From positions 1 through 64,000 of the forward strand of contig JAJDDC010000063.1 in assembly GCA_029260515.1 (NCBI GenBank): DNA of 64,000 nucleotides, read 5' to 3'. This document shows positions 17,910 through 26,055 of this stretch, in pieces (the stretch's first letter is position 1; each line of letters starts with the position of its first letter). Origin of the DNA: Phycisphaerales bacterium (GTDB lineage: Bacteria; Planctomycetota; Phycisphaerae; Phycisphaerales; UBA1924). Position numbers and translations under genes: made by a program. The notes under the pieces are model-generated. The model was not told where the DNA came from, searched no databases, and saw nothing but the letters and a program-made list of their open reading frames with translations.

Positions 17910-19040
17910 ATGCCCCCGAGACGTCGCCAGACCGGGCGGGGAGGCGACCTCCGGGACGCCTCGCGTGGTGAGCGCCTGCAACGCGTGCTCGCCGACGCCG
18001 GTGTCGCGTCCAGGCGCGACTGCGAGCAGCTCGTCCTCGACGGCGCCGTCGAGGTCAACGGCGAGATCGTCACCACCCTCCCCGCGTGGGTGGATCCCGC
18101 AACCGACAGGATTGTCGTCGAGGGAAGGCCCCTCCCGAAACCCGAGCGCCACATCTACGTCCTGCTCAACAAGCCCGCCCGCGTGCTCTCGACGGTCGAG
18201 GACGAGCCGGGCGCGGACCGCAAAACCGTCCTCGACCTGGTCGATCACCCCGAGCGGGCCCGCCTCTTCCCGGTCGGGCGCCTCGACTACGAGTCGATCG
18301 GGCTCGTCCTGCTCACCAACGACGGGGCGCTGGCCAACCGTGTGACGCACCCGAGCTACGGCGTGCCCAAGACCTACCGCGTCGTCGTCAAGGGCGCCCT
18401 CGACGAGGAGGCCGCCCGCGAGATGGAGCGGGGGATCTACATGGCCGAGCGCAAGGCCGGGCGGACCGTGGGGGCGGCACGCACGTCGCGGATCGAGCTG
18501 GCCGTCATCCGGCGCGACCGCGAGACGACAACGCTGGAGATGACGCTCCGCGAGGGGCGCAACCGACAGGTTCGGCGCATGCTCTCGGCGGTCGGGTTCC
18601 CGGTCCGCAAGCTCGAGCGGATCGCGATCGGACCCCTGCGCCTCAAGGGCGTCGCCAGGGGCGCCTGGCGGGAGCTGACCAACCAGGAGATCCAGTCCCT
18701 CCGCCGCTCGGCGGCCGCCCCGGGCGGCTCGGGCGACGCCGGCGGGTCCAAGCCCGCCAAGGCAAAGAACGCGGGCCCGGGCAAGGGCCAGGCCAAGAAG
18801 AAGGCTGGCAAACAGGCTGCCGGCAAGGCGATTGGCGCCAAGAAACGGGGCGGCACAAAGGCGCCCGCCCAGACGACCGACCAAAGGGGAGGCGGGCCCA
18901 AGGTCTCCCGGCGGACGGTCAAGGACGCGGTCCACCGGTCCGGCGGCGGGTCCGGCGGCGGGTCTGGTGGCGGGTCTGGGGGCGGTCCGTCGCGGGGTTC
19001 AGGATCGGGTTCTGGGTCGGGCGGGGGCGCCCGGGGCTGA
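17910..19040 (+). CDS. rluB: 23S rRNA pseudouridine synthase, RsuA/RluB family, with low-complexity tail
   Basis: 376 residues. An N-terminal S4 RNA-binding domain (RLQRVLADAGVASRRDCE, about 13-60) is followed by the RsuA-type catalytic domain: GRLDYESIGLVLLTNDG near 123 contains the catalytic Asp and its usual context, and GRNRQVRRML near 210 is the second signature. It should isomerise a uridine in ribosomal RNA; RluB versus RluE/RluF is not certain. Residues from about 265 to the end are an added tail, first Lys/Ala/Gly-rich, then Gly/Ser repeats. The stop is one base from the next gene's start. Confidence 0.88.
   Translation: MPPRRRQTGRGGDLRDASRGERLQRVLADAGVASRRDCEQLVLDGAVEVNGEIVTTLPAWVDPATDRIVVEGRPLPKPERHIYVLLNKPARVLSTVEDEPGADRKTVLDLVDHPERARLFPVGRLDYESIGLVLLTNDGALANRVTHPSYGVPKTYRVVVKGALDEEAAREMERGIYMAERKAGRTVGAARTSRIELAVIRRDRETTTLEMTLREGRNRQVRRMLSAVGFPVRKLERIAIGPLRLKGVARGAWRELTNQEIQSLRRSAAAPGGSGDAGGSKPAKAKNAGPGKGQAKKKAGKQAAGKAIGAKKRGGTKAPAQTTDQRGGGPKVSRRTVKDAVHRSGGGSGGGSGGGSGGGPSRGSGSGSGSGGGARG
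18939..18986 (+). repeat. Four tandem 12-base units coding (SGGG)n
   Basis: Unit TCCGGCGGCGGG occurs twice exactly and twice with changes (18939, 18951, 18963, 18975), inside the tail of the pseudouridine synthase gene. It encodes a flexible Ser-Gly linker-like run at the C-terminus. Confidence 0.85.
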
Positions 19041-19041
19041 G

Positions 19042-20475
19042 ATGGTCGAGAGCACGCCACCGATCGACGAGCACGAGGAGCTGACGCGGACGCTGTCGGT
19101 CGTGCGCGCCGGGCTGCGTGGGTTGTACAAGTCGGGCCTGCCGCGGATGGCCGCGGCCCTGGCGTACCGGACGATCTTCAGCATCATCCCCGTGCTCGCG
19201 ATCGCGCTGGTGATCGCGTCGGGCCTGATCTCGCCCGACCAGGTGCGCGAGAGCTTCACGAAGATCATGGAGTACGCGGGGTTCCAGACGATCGTCGTCA
19301 CGACCGACGACGGGCAGCCCATCGAACTCGTCGGCCCGCCTGCGCCCGAAGAACAACACGAAGACGCGCCCGCGGAGGTCGCGGCGGGCGGCGAGGTCGG
19401 GGCGCCGAGCGAAGACACAGGCCAAGCCGGGACGGGCGACGGCGAGGGTCTCGCCGGGGTCGATGAGCTGCTCACGGGGCTTGTCGATCGCGTGAGCACG
19501 AGCCTCGGCTCGATCAACCGGGGGTGGATCGGCTTTGTCTCCGCGGGCGTGTTCATATACGCCGCGTTGTCGCTCTTCCTGGAGATCGAGCGTTCGTTCA
19601 ACCAGATCTACCGCGTGCAGCGCGGGCGGGGGTGGGTCGCACGACTGCTGTTGTATTGGACGATGATGACGCTGGGCGCGATCCTGCTGCTCGCGACGTT
19701 CTCGGTCAGCCAGCGGTTCACCGAGTGGGTCGAGGCGCTGCTCGGCGGCACCATGGGCAGCCGCTGGACGCTCGGCCTGGCCGGCTACGGCGTCACAGTG
19801 CTCATCTCGACCCTGCTCCTCTGGATCCTGTACACGACCGTGCCCAACGTCCGCGTCGCGGCCCGCCCGGCGCTGGTCGGCGCGTTCCTCGGCGCCGTCG
19901 TCTGGGAGCTGGGCAAGTGGGGCTTTACCCAGTACATCGAGTACTCGTCCGCCTACGCCCGGTTCTACGGCTCGCTCGCGCTGCTGCCGCTGTTTCTCTT
20001 GTGGGTCTACGTCACCTGGCTCATCGTGCTCTTCGGGCTCCAGGTCACGTACGCGCTCGAGCACTTCAACGAGCTGCGCGACCCGCAGCCGCCCGCCGAC
20101 CACACACCCAGCGTCCTGGACCCGGCGGTGATCCTGCTCGTCGCCTCGTCGATCGCCCGGCGCTTCGAGGGCGGCAAGGACGCGAGCCCGACCGAGATCG
20201 GCTCGGAGCTTGGCATCGACGACGACGTCGTCGAACGGATGTGCGCCGCGATGGACAAGGCCCAGATCGTCCACCGCGTCGAGTCCGACACGCCGGGCGA
20301 GCGGTACACCATGGGCGCCCCGCCCGCGTCCGTCGCGGCACGCGACGTCTTCAACGTCGGGCTCGGGCTCACCGGCAAGGAGTCCGCCGTCCTGGGCGAG
20401 CTGGACCGGGCCCGGGGCGAGGCCCTGGGAGAGCGGACCCTGGCCGACGTCGTCAAGGCCTCCAAGACCCCCTGA
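19042..20475 (+). CDS. YihY/BrkB-family inner membrane protein with acidic insertion and winged-helix-like tail
   Basis: 477 residues. Start ATG 19042 lies one base after the previous stop. The YihY/virulence-factor BrkB family (formerly annotated as ribonuclease BN, which it is not) is recognised by MAAALAYRTIFSIIPVL in helix 1, the NQIYRVQRGRGW segment, KWGFTQYIEYSSAYARFYGS and the LFLLWVYVTWLIVLFGLQ helix. About six helices. A disordered, acidic insertion at about 89-140 follows helix 1. After the last helix, residues 356-477 form a soluble helical domain with a helix-turn-helix-like pattern (TEIGSELGIDDDVVERMCAAM). Molecular function of the family is unsettled. Confidence 0.85.
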   Translation: MVESTPPIDEHEELTRTLSVVRAGLRGLYKSGLPRMAAALAYRTIFSIIPVLAIALVIASGLISPDQVRESFTKIMEYAGFQTIVVTTDDGQPIELVGPPAPEEQHEDAPAEVAAGGEVGAPSEDTGQAGTGDGEGLAGVDELLTGLVDRVSTSLGSINRGWIGFVSAGVFIYAALSLFLEIERSFNQIYRVQRGRGWVARLLLYWTMMTLGAILLLATFSVSQRFTEWVEALLGGTMGSRWTLGLAGYGVTVLISTLLLWILYTTVPNVRVAARPALVGAFLGAVVWELGKWGFTQYIEYSSAYARFYGSLALLPLFLLWVYVTWLIVLFGLQVTYALEHFNELRDPQPPADHTPSVLDPAVILLVASSIARRFEGGKDASPTEIGSELGIDDDVVERMCAAMDKAQIVHRVESDTPGERYTMGAPPASVAARDVFNVGLGLTGKESAVLGELDRARGEALGERTLADVVKASKTP

Positions 20476-20518
20476 AACCCCCGCCCGGCGCACACAACCG
20501 CCCGGGCAACACGGAGAA

Positions 20519-20983
20519 ATGGGGGGGCCTACCCTCCCCGTCCCGATGCTCCCGCACCGCCTGACCGAGTTCGCGATCTACCTGGCCCAGCGCCCCGGCG
20601 AGCTGGCCGGGGTCCTCGAGGCCGCGACCGCGGCGGGTGTGGACATCCACGCCCTGGCCGTCGGCGAGCACGCCGACAAGGGGTGCGTCTACCTGCTCGG
20701 CTCGCCCGAGGAGGCCCTCCGCCACGTCATGGAGTCGCTCGTCGAGTCCGGGATCGGCCCGGTGGTCGAGTCGCCCGTGCTCGCGGTCGCGATCGACAAC
20801 CGCCCCGGGGCGGTCCGGGATATCTCGGTGCTGATGGCGGACGCGCGGGTGAACATCCGCCGTGCGTACATGGCCAGCGGCATCGCGGGCCAGCCGAGCC
20901 TGTGCGTCTTCCGCTTCGACGACCCCGAGCGGGCGGCGGAGGTCATCGAGTCGATCGACTGGCCGGTGCAGAAGCGGGCGTGA
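20519..20983 (+). CDS. Tandem ACT-domain protein
   Basis: 154 residues from ATG 20519; ATG 20546 (MLPHRLTEFAIYL) is an alternative start that fits the domain boundary better, but neither has a well-spaced ribosome site. Two ACT-like halves are visible: FAIYLAQRPGELAGVLEAATAAGVDIHALAV and a second beginning VAIDNRPGAVRDIS. Such stand-alone pairs usually bind an amino acid and regulate a partner; similar proteins in other bacteria are annotated as ACT-domain amino-acid-binding proteins. It lies 43 bases after the YihY gene and 90 bases before nuoB on the same strand. Confidence 0.8.
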   Translation: MGGPTLPVPMLPHRLTEFAIYLAQRPGELAGVLEAATAAGVDIHALAVGEHADKGCVYLLGSPEEALRHVMESLVESGIGPVVESPVLAVAIDNRPGAVRDISVLMADARVNIRRAYMASGIAGQPSLCVFRFDDPERAAEVIESIDWPVQKRA

Positions 20984-21073
20984 AACGGCCCCTCGGCGCG
21001 GGTGATTTGGATTGTCACGGGGCGCGCCGATAGGATCATCGAACGGCCTGAAAACTGGGCCGGGAGACCTCCC

Positions 21074-21643
21074 TTGGGCATCGAAGCCGCACTCTCGACC
21101 GATCTGGTGCTGACCACGCAGCTCAAGCGGGTGGTCAACTGGGCCCGCCGGTCCAGCCTCTGGCCCATGCCCTTCGCGACCGCCTGCTGCGGGATCGAGC
21201 TGATGGCGACGGCGTGCAGCCGGTACGACATCGCCCGCTTCGGCGCCGAGGCGATGCGGTTCAGCCCCCGCCAGGCGGACCTGCTGATCGTCGCGGGGCG
21301 GATCTCGGTCAAGATGCTGCCGGTGCTCCAGCGGATCTACGAGCAGATGGCCGAGCCCAAGTGGGTGATCTCGATGGGCGCGTGCGCCTCGACGGGCGGC
21401 GTGTTCGACACGTACGCGACCGTCCAGGGGTGCGACCAGTTCATCCCTGTGGACGTGTACGTGCCGGGGTGCCCGCCGCGCCCCGAGCAGCTGCTCGAGG
21501 GCGTGATGGCGATCCAACGCATCATCGACGAGGACGGCATCCCGCCCAAGGGCCCCGACGGCAAGCGCATCCCCCTGGGCATCGCGCTGGCGCCCAACCA
21601 CGCCGTCCGCCCGCAGCCGGCGCCCCTGGGCATGTCGCTCTAA
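21074..21643 (+). CDS. nuoB: NADH-quinone oxidoreductase subunit B, separate from the main nuo run
   Basis: 189 residues. Peripheral-arm subunit carrying iron-sulfur cluster N2, which passes electrons to quinone. TTG 21074 is chosen because GGGAG (21062-21066) precedes it and the product begins LGIEA, matching the MGIEA start of other NuoB; GTG 21002 would add 24 residues. The four N2 ligands are present: the tandem cysteines 38-39 (ATACCGIE), Cys104 (SMGACAST) and Cys133 (VPGCPPRPE). No other peripheral-arm gene is beside it; nuoJKLMN ends about 9.5 kb upstream. Confidence 0.93.
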   Translation: MGIEAALSTDLVLTTQLKRVVNWARRSSLWPMPFATACCGIELMATACSRYDIARFGAEAMRFSPRQADLLIVAGRISVKMLPVLQRIYEQMAEPKWVISMGACASTGGVFDTYATVQGCDQFIPVDVYVPGCPPRPEQLLEGVMAIQRIIDEDGIPPKGPDGKRIPLGIALAPNHAVRPQPAPLGMSL

Positions 21644-21725
21644 ACAGAATCAGTTGTTTGCGAGGCCCTCGCGTGGTATCGCGCCTGTTCTGCGTGCGTG
21701 CGCGTCGTGTGCGCACAAATAAAGA

Positions 21726-21757
21726 CGTCGCCCGGGCGCGGCGACGCCCGGGCGACG
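21726..21757 (-). terminator. Rho-independent terminator of the first PEP-CTERM gene
   Basis: Perfect 13-pair stem (21726-21738 with 21745-21757), six-base loop. On the minus strand it is followed by GTCTTTATTTG. It lies 58 bases past the stop of the minus-strand gene at 21816 and could also stop readthrough from nuoB. Confidence 0.75.
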
Positions 21758-21815
21758 AAGGACCACGATCGGGAGCGCGGGGTCGCACGCTCCGGCACGT
21801 GAGGGGTGGGTCCGG

Positions 21816-22412
21816 TCAGCGGCGGCGACGGACGGCGAGGGCGCCCCCGAGCCCGGCCAGCGCCAGGGCGCCGGGCGCGGGGACCGCGGCGGTCTCGAGG
21901 GTGAGCCGGCTGCCGGCGGCGTGCCAGCCCTCGGGGCCCGCGAAGAGGTTGGCGGTGACGAAGAACTCGACGAAGACCTGGCCGCCCGCGAGGCCGAAGT
22001 CCATGCCCTCGAGCGTGAGGTCGTGGAGGGCGAACGACGACTGTCCCGGGCCGACGAAGTCCTGGCCCAGGAACGGGTCGATGACGACGCCGTCGCCGCT
22101 CGAGTTGACGATCGCGACGCGGAGACCCTCGAGGGGCATGTTCTGCTGTGACGAGGCGTCCAGGTCCCAGCCAAGGCCGGTGAGCCTGAGGTCCTCGTCG
22201 CCCAGGTCGAGCACGAAGACGTGGTTCCAGACGCTGCCCTGGATGTTGTTGTGGACGGAGCCCGCGACGGCGATGGTGTGGACGAACGCGTCGGAGCTGG
22301 CGGCGCCGAGTGTGGGCGTCGCGTTGACGCTCAGGCCCGAGGCCTGCTGGATCTGTGCCGGGGCGAGGGACGCCGCGAGCGCGAGCGCGGCGCATGGTGC
22401 TGACTTACGCAT
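21816..22412 (-). CDS. PEP-CTERM secreted protein, tandem paralogue A
   Basis: 198 residues. Start ATG 22412 is preceded by GGAGA eight bases upstream and opens a signal peptide (MRKSAPCAALALAASLAPAQ). The C-terminus is VPAPGALALAGLGG followed by helix end and RRRR, the sorting signal read by exosortase. The middle is beta-rich and shares with its two neighbours the pattern GLGWDL, then RVAIVNSSGDGV, then MDFGLAGGQVFVEFF, typical of secreted jelly-roll-like planctomycete proteins with no known activity. No cysteine pairs or catalytic motif seen. No exosortase gene is in the window. Confidence 0.88.
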   Translation of the reverse strand: MRKSAPCAALALAASLAPAQIQQASGLSVNATPTLGAASSDAFVHTIAVAGSVHNNIQGSVWNHVFVLDLGDEDLRLTGLGWDLDASSQQNMPLEGLRVAIVNSSGDGVVIDPFLGQDFVGPGQSSFALHDLTLEGMDFGLAGGQVFVEFFVTANLFAGPEGWHAAGSRLTLETAAVPAPGALALAGLGGALAVRRRR

Positions 22413-22690
22413 GATCTCGGTCTCCGAAAGAGGTTCACTGTCCGAACAGAGCGACAGCGGGCGGGGCCCCAAACCGCGTGCGGCTCGCGCCGCCGGGTCC
22501 CCCTCGATCACGTTCCCGCGCCCGTCACGATTCCTTGTGCCCCCCGCGCCCGGGTGGCCCGGCGGGGCGTCGCCCGGCGCGTGGCCGGGCGTGTCCAATA
22601 AACACGATGCGCCGCGTGTCGCCAGCGACCTGGGTTGTTTGCTCCCCCAGTTTGACAAGTGGCCTCAGCTGTGGCCGCGCGCACGACAAC

Positions 22691-22712
22691 GGGGCGCCCG
22701 TGTGGGCGCCCC
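22691..22712 (-). terminator. Likely terminator hairpin after paralogue B
   Basis: GGGGCGCCC-GTGT-GGGCGCCCC is a perfect nine-pair stem 33 bases past the stop codon at 22745. No T-run follows on the minus strand, so efficiency is uncertain. Confidence 0.45.
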
Positions 22713-22744
22713 GCGGTGTGTGTGCGATGCGTGTGTGGCCCGGG

Positions 22745-23350
22745 TCAGCGCCGACGACGTCTGATGGCGAGCAGCCCGGCGGCGCCGACACCGACGAGCG
22801 AGCCGGGCGCGGGCGTGGGCGTGAGCTCGAGCGTGATGAAGCTCGCCTCGTTGTAGACGCCCTCGGAGGTCGCCGCGTACGCCCGGTCGAAGAACAGCTC
22901 GATATACAGGTCCTCGCCCGCCAGGTCGAAGGCGATGCCCATGTCCTCGAGGTCGTAGAACGCCGACGTGGCCTGCCCGAAGCCGGATTCCTCGAAGCCG
23001 ACGAAGGGGGCGAACGAGACGCCCTCGCCGGCGCTGTTGAAGATGGCGATCCGCAGCTCGTGCAGGGGCACGTCGGAGAAGGTGGTTGCGCCCAGGTCCC
23101 AGCTCAGGCCCGTGAGGCGGAGGTCGTCGCGCCCGTAGCCGGCGCGGATGAGGTTGTTTTGTGCCGAGCCGAGCACGTCGAAGTGGGCGTGCCCGTCGAG
23201 GCTGATGGTGGACTGGTCGAGCGGGCCGTCCATGATGGCCTCGGCGGGCGAGGATTTGAGTTCGAGCCCGGAGACGCCGACGATGTCGGCGGTCGCGGCG
23301 CCCGCGGAGAGTGCGATGACGATGAGGCCGACGGCTGGCGCTGTGCGCAT
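22745..23350 (-). CDS. PEP-CTERM secreted protein, tandem paralogue B
   Basis: 201 residues. Start ATG 23350 has GGGAG eight bases upstream; MRTAPAVGLIVIALSAGAATA is a signal peptide. It shares GLSWDL, then RIAIFNSAGEGV, then MGIAFDLAGEDLYIELFF with paralogues A and C, and ends in a PAPGSLVGVGAAGLLAIRRRRR sorting signal. Function unknown; expected to be exported and anchored or released at the cell envelope. The gene has its own ribosome site and hairpin downstream, so the three paralogues look like separate units on the same strand rather than a tight operon. Confidence 0.88.
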   Translation of the reverse strand: MRTAPAVGLIVIALSAGAATADIVGVSGLELKSSPAEAIMDGPLDQSTISLDGHAHFDVLGSAQNNLIRAGYGRDDLRLTGLSWDLGATTFSDVPLHELRIAIFNSAGEGVSFAPFVGFEESGFGQATSAFYDLEDMGIAFDLAGEDLYIELFFDRAYAATSEGVYNEASFITLELTPTPAPGSLVGVGAAGLLAIRRRRR

Positions 23351-23585
23351 CTGGAGGCTCCCGCCGACCTCTGGGGCGTACCGATACCGTCGCACGGGAG
23401 GGGTGGTCCGTCCGGACCCCGCCCGCGGGTATGCGCACGCCTGGTCGGCTTGCAGCGGTGTGTCGAGGCGGCGGGGGCGCGTGCCCTCGGCGCCGGTCGC
23501 CGGGCGCGGCGCCCGCGACTGGACCAATAAGACCCCATATCCGCCGATATGCCAGTGATTTGGGGGCATTCCCGGTCCAGCGCGC

Positions 23586-23628
23586 GCAAAAAGAGCCGCC
23601 GCGGAGCGATCTTTCGCGTCCGCGGCGG
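23586..23628 (-). terminator. Rho-independent terminator of paralogue C
   Basis: Stem CCGCCGCGGA (23596-23605) with TCCGCGGCGG (23619-23628), plus an inner GCG/CGC pair around ATCTTT. On the minus strand it is followed by CTCTTTTTG. It lies 36 bases past the stop codon at 23664. Confidence 0.85.
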
Positions 23629-23663
23629 GGTGGTGATGTGGTGTGTCGAGAGAAGCGGGGGCG

Positions 23664-24293
23664 TTAGCGCCGGCGGCGGCGGGCAACGGCCAGGCCACCG
23701 AGGCCCATCAGTGCCAGCGAGCCGGGGGCGGGGACGACATCGACCTCGATGATGGAATCCGGGGTGTGCGAGCCCTCCTGGCCCTGGAAGTCGTTGTTGG
23801 CGGCGAAGACGTTGTTCTCGCTGAACAGCTCGATGTAGATCTTGCCGTCGGAGATGTCGAAGTCGAAGCCCATGGCGGCGAGGTCAACGTATCCCGAGGT
23901 GGCGCCCGCCCCGGCGGCGCCGTTGCCGGCGTAGGGGGTGAAGGTCACGCCGTCGCCGGCGGAGTTGACGATGGCAAACTTCATATCCGAGAGAGCGGCC
24001 GAGGTCTGGCCCATGGTCCAGGCCCAGGAGCTCAGGTCCCAGCCGAGGCCGGCGACGCTGTAGGCGCCAGCGCCGACGTCGAGCTCGATGACCTTGTTGA
24101 ACCCGTTGCCCTGGGGATTGATGTGCCTGAGGTCGGCCAGCGAAGCAACCTTGATACCCTCACCCGGCGCGACCGCCTGGGCGATGGGGGTGCCGGTCAC
24201 GCCCAGTCCGAGTGACTGAACAACGTCAGCCTGGGCCGAACCAGCGAGAGTCAGGAGGGCGCCAACCGTAGCGATCATGGTGCGAGTCGTCAT
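23664..24293 (-). CDS. PEP-CTERM secreted protein, tandem paralogue C
   Basis: 209 residues. Start ATG 24293 is preceded by GAGGAGATGAGACA, a good ribosome site. The signal peptide MTTRTMIATVGALLTLAGSAQA and the C-terminal VPAPGSLALMGLGGLAVARRRRR sorting signal are both clear. The core has the same three landmarks as A and B (GLGWDL; KFAIVNSAGDGVTFTPY; MGFDFDISDGKIYIELFS). It differs in having a longer stretch before the last strand with several Asn/Gln. A strong terminator follows. Upstream is a 515-base region before rpmH. Confidence 0.9.
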   Translation of the reverse strand: MTTRTMIATVGALLTLAGSAQADVVQSLGLGVTGTPIAQAVAPGEGIKVASLADLRHINPQGNGFNKVIELDVGAGAYSVAGLGWDLSSWAWTMGQTSAALSDMKFAIVNSAGDGVTFTPYAGNGAAGAGATSGYVDLAAMGFDFDISDGKIYIELFSENNVFAANNDFQGQEGSHTPDSIIEVDVVPAPGSLALMGLGGLAVARRRRR

Positions 24294-24808
24294 TGTCTCA
24301 TCTCCTCGTGTCTGGACCGATATTGGTCCCGGCCTTGAGTTCGGCGCCCCGGTCTGCACAAACCGATCGCGCCGGCCCGTTGGCCGTGTCATGCGAAAAC
24401 CATCACGAAGTTGCGGGTCGCCTTGTCTCGTGGACCCGAACGGTGATCTCTCTCCACCCCCCGGCGGCAGGACCCGGTCGGGGGAGGCCCACGCCGCTTT
24501 CGCCGCGTGACCGTCGCAAAGGGACACGCGCCACGCCCGATTGCAATGCAATCGCGTAGGTTTCGATGGCAGAAGGGCTTACGTGATGTGTCGGGGTGGT
24601 TTTCTCGGATCGTCCGCGGCGATACAACCCGCGTGGTCGCCACGCGCCGGGCCGCCCGCGTAGGCGGATCTCGTCCGGCACGTGCCGTCGCGTGGGCCTG
24701 TGACGCGGGTCACGATCGTCCGGGCGTACCGATGGCGCCAGGGCCCGGCGTCAGAAGCCGGGCAGGTCCGAGATCACGGGTTGCGGATGGACGAGACCGC
24801 GCGGAGGC
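24294..24808. other. 515-base intergenic region between paralogue C and rpmH
   Basis: No supported gene. The only notable structure is the hairpin GCCCGGC-GTCAGAA-GCCGGGC at 24743-24763, 45 bases past the rpmH stop, a possible weak terminator without a T-run. No rnpA reading frame was found here, although rnpA often follows rpmH. Confidence 0.5.
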
Positions 24809-24949
24809 TCAGAGGCCCTTGGCGGTGATCCGTCGCCCCATACGCCGACGGGCGTTGAGGATCTTGCGGCCCGAGCGGGTCTTCATGCGTGCACGGAAGC
24901 CGACCTTGCGGCGGCGCTTCACGTTGCTGGTTCGCCTGGGGTAATGCAT
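24809..24949 (-). CDS. rpmH: 50S ribosomal protein L34
   Basis: 46 residues, normal L34 length. The sequence begins MHYPRRTSNVKRRRKVGF and continues ARMKTRSGRKILNARRRMGR, with the Arg/Lys-rich L34 pattern (usual form KRTFQPSNRKRKRKHGFRARM). It is a structural protein of the large ribosomal subunit. The gene is too short for most gene-length cut-offs and lies inside longer spurious minus-strand reading frames. It is divergent from rnc. Neither dnaA nor rnpA, its usual neighbours, adjoins it. Confidence 0.95.
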   Translation of the reverse strand: MHYPRRTSNVKRRRKVGFRARMKTRSGRKILNARRRMGRRITAKGL

Positions 24950-25297
24950 GCTCGGGTCTCCGCTGCGTCCGGCGGGCTCGTCCCGCGGGGCACAGAGGGT
25001 AGGCGCTGGTCCCCCCGTCCGGCCAGTCCCAGAACCAGCCTGCCCGCCGCCCGCAGGGATCCGGGCCGGGGACGGTGTGGGCTCCGGTGGGGTCCTGGGG
25101 GTCCGGGGAAGGGCGGAAGCGACCCTTCTGGGGAGATGGGGGGACGGATCTGGCCGATGTGCTACTGTTGATAGGAGCCCGGGCGTGCGTGTGCCCGGGG
25201 GAGTTTGGCCGCGACCGCTCGTCACGCCGCCGGGACTGCTCGGCCGAGTGACGAGCGACCGCGTCCCCCCCGCGAGGGGGATAGGACGGGTCGTAGT
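24950..25297. other. 348-base divergent promoter region between rpmH and rnc
   Basis: No gene recognised. Must contain the promoters for rpmH (minus) and rnc (plus); no box matched consensus well enough to call. Confidence 0.4.
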
Positions 25298-26035
25298 ATG
25301 GACGAGACCACACAGGTGGCGCTCGAGACGATGCTCGGGCACACATTCTCCGATCGCGAGCTCCTCGAGCGGTCGGTGCGTCACGCCTCGGTGTGTGACT
25401 CGCGCCTTGAATCGAACGAGCGGCTGGAGTTCCTGGGCGACGCCGTCCTGGGGCTGCTGGCGTGCCAGCGGATCTACGAGATCTACCCGGATCTGCTCGA
25501 GGGGGAGATGACGAAGATCAAATCGATGGTGGTGTCGCGCCGGACGTGCGCGCGGATCGCCGACAAGCTCGGGCTGGCGGAATACATCGAGGTTGGCAAG
25601 GGGATGCAGACGGCCGACGAACTGCCCCGCTCGTTGGGCGCCGCGGCGTTGGAGGCGGTGATCGCGGCGGTGTACATCGACGGCGGGATGGAGGCCGCGG
25701 GGCGGTTCCTGTGCCCGCTGCTCGACCCCATGATCCGGGCGGCGGCAAAGTCGGGGCACCAGCAGAACTTCAAGTCCGTGCTCCAGCAGCACGCCCAGCA
25801 GACGGTCGGGCAGACGCCGACGTACCGGATCCTCGACGAGAAGGGGCCCGACCACGCCAAGGCGTTCCGGATCAGCGTCGAGCTGGACGGGCGGAAGTTC
25901 GGCGCCAGCTGGGGGCAGTCCAAGAAGCAGGCCGAGCAGGCCGCGGCGCTGATCGCGCTTCGGGAGCTTGGTGTGATCGAGGCCGACGATCAGGGCGAGA
26001 TGCGGATTGTCCGCGCCCGCGCAAACGGGCAATGA
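25298..26035 (+). CDS. rnc: Ribonuclease III
   Basis: 245 residues. Cuts double-stranded RNA in rRNA and mRNA processing. Start ATG 25298; an in-frame upstream start at 25205 adds unrelated residues. The RNase III signature NERLEFLGDAVLG is at 40-52 with the catalytic Glu and Asp, and the second catalytic region is AALEAVIAAVYIDGG near 112-126 with the conserved Glu. A C-terminal double-stranded RNA-binding domain starts near 150 (NFKSVLQQHAQQ) and ends with KKQAEQAAALIALREL. Convergent with the next gene, 20 bases apart. Confidence 0.95.
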   Translation: MDETTQVALETMLGHTFSDRELLERSVRHASVCDSRLESNERLEFLGDAVLGLLACQRIYEIYPDLLEGEMTKIKSMVVSRRTCARIADKLGLAEYIEVGKGMQTADELPRSLGAAALEAVIAAVYIDGGMEAAGRFLCPLLDPMIRAAAKSGHQQNFKSVLQQHAQQTVGQTPTYRILDEKGPDHAKAFRISVELDGRKFGASWGQSKKQAEQAAALIALRELGVIEADDQGEMRIVRARANGQ

Positions 26036-26055
26036 CCGGGGCCCGCCCCGGTCGC

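Noticed and set aside
24389..24681. A possible rnpA gene next to rpmH.
   Set aside because: Neither minus-strand frame shows the RNase P protein motif (RNR..R.LRE), so it was not called.
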